Shown here one piece after another: positions 5,459 to 5,664 of a stretch of DNA of 5,664 nt. Below the pieces are notes generated by a model. That model was not told where the DNA came from and did not search any database. It saw nothing but the letters and a program-made list of their open reading frames with translations. Positions within the stretch are counted from its first letter, which is position 1. The number at the start of each line of letters is the position of its first letter. This DNA comes from Treponema sp. (GTDB lineage: Bacteria > Spirochaetota > Spirochaetia > Treponematales > Breznakiellaceae): contig JAITFA010000071.1 in NCBI GenBank assembly GCA_031281685.1, forward strand, positions 1-5,664, read 5' to 3'. Made by a program: the position numbers and the translations under genes.

Positions 5459-5664
5459 ATGAGAGCAACAAGGGCAATTATTCATATAGAGCGTTTTTGT
5501 GGGAACGTAAAACACATTCAGGAAAAGGTAGGACCAGCGCCGCGTATTTGTGCGCCGGTGAAGGCTGACGCTTATGGGCATGGGGCTGTGCCAATGGCGC
5601 GGGCGGCTATTGACGCGGGGGCGAGCTATCTCGCGGTGGCCACGGTGGAGGAAGGCGCGGAACT
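5459..5664 (+). CDS. alr: Alanine racemase, 5' part (runs off window)
   Basis: The first 68 codons of a fold-type III PLP alanine racemase (EC 5.1.1.1), which interconverts L- and D-alanine in the cytoplasm to supply D-Ala for peptidoglycan. The start MRATRAIIHIE is typical of the family, and the PLP-binding lysine K35 lies in the signature VKADAYGHGA; AVATVEEGAE at 59-68 is the usual following segment. The catalytic tyrosine and the C-terminal domain lie beyond the right edge. The ATG at 5459 is the only sensible start, since an in-frame TAA lies ten codons upstream (5429-5431) with no alternative start between. No Shine-Dalgarno precedes it. A -10-like TAGTAT at 5446-5451 would put +1 at or next to the ATG, so this mRNA may also be leaderless, but no matching -35 is visible. 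Confidence 0.93.
   Translation, partial: MRATRAIIHIERFCGNVKHIQEKVGPAPRICAPVKADAYGHGAVPMARAAIDAGASYLAVATVEEGAE

Overview
The window looks like ordinary chromosomal DNA of a spirochete, most likely a Treponema close to the termite-gut group. The grounds are a moderately high GC content, an acylated lipoprotein with a long Pro/Glu/Ala linker, the LL-diaminopimelate aminotransferase route, and the general look of the proteins. This placement rests on recognition alone; no search was run, so the genus is an inference.

Layout. Positions 1-149 hold a 36-bp tandem array, cut by the left edge, that ends in a perfect 14-bp inverted repeat. Positions 150-373 hold no convincing gene, apart from a possible 56-codon minus-strand ORF that overlaps the dapL stop codon. 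From 4177 down to 374 three genes run on the minus strand in the order ilvE (branched-chain aminotransferase), an unrecognised proline-rich lipoprotein, and dapL. The ilvE-lipoprotein gap is 15 bp and the ilvE stop lies inside the next ribosome binding site, so those two are very probably cotranscribed. A 66-bp gap before dapL carries its own promoter-like and operator-like sequence. Divergently, from about 4317 to 5135 on the plus strand, lies a Cof-type HAD phosphatase gene, closed by a strong intrinsic terminator. After about 230 bp with no recognised gene, the 5' part of alanine racemase (alr) runs off the right edge.

Function. Three of the four recognisable enzymes use pyridoxal phosphate and handle amino acids: DapL makes LL-diaminopimelate (lysine, and wall precursors where used), IlvE makes or degrades Val/Leu/Ile, and Alr supplies D-alanine for peptidoglycan. 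The HAD enzyme is a housekeeping phosphatase of unknown substrate. The cluster reads as amino-acid and wall metabolism rather than a defence or mobile system.

Most worth a second look: the HAD promoter, whose -10 is placed so that transcription would begin on the ATG at 4317 (a leaderless mRNA, which would rule out the upstream start at 4296); the alternating half-site array in the palindromic tandem repeat at 1-149; and three helically phased, alternately oriented TATGA half-sites over the putative dapL -10. I found no clear new multi-gene system.
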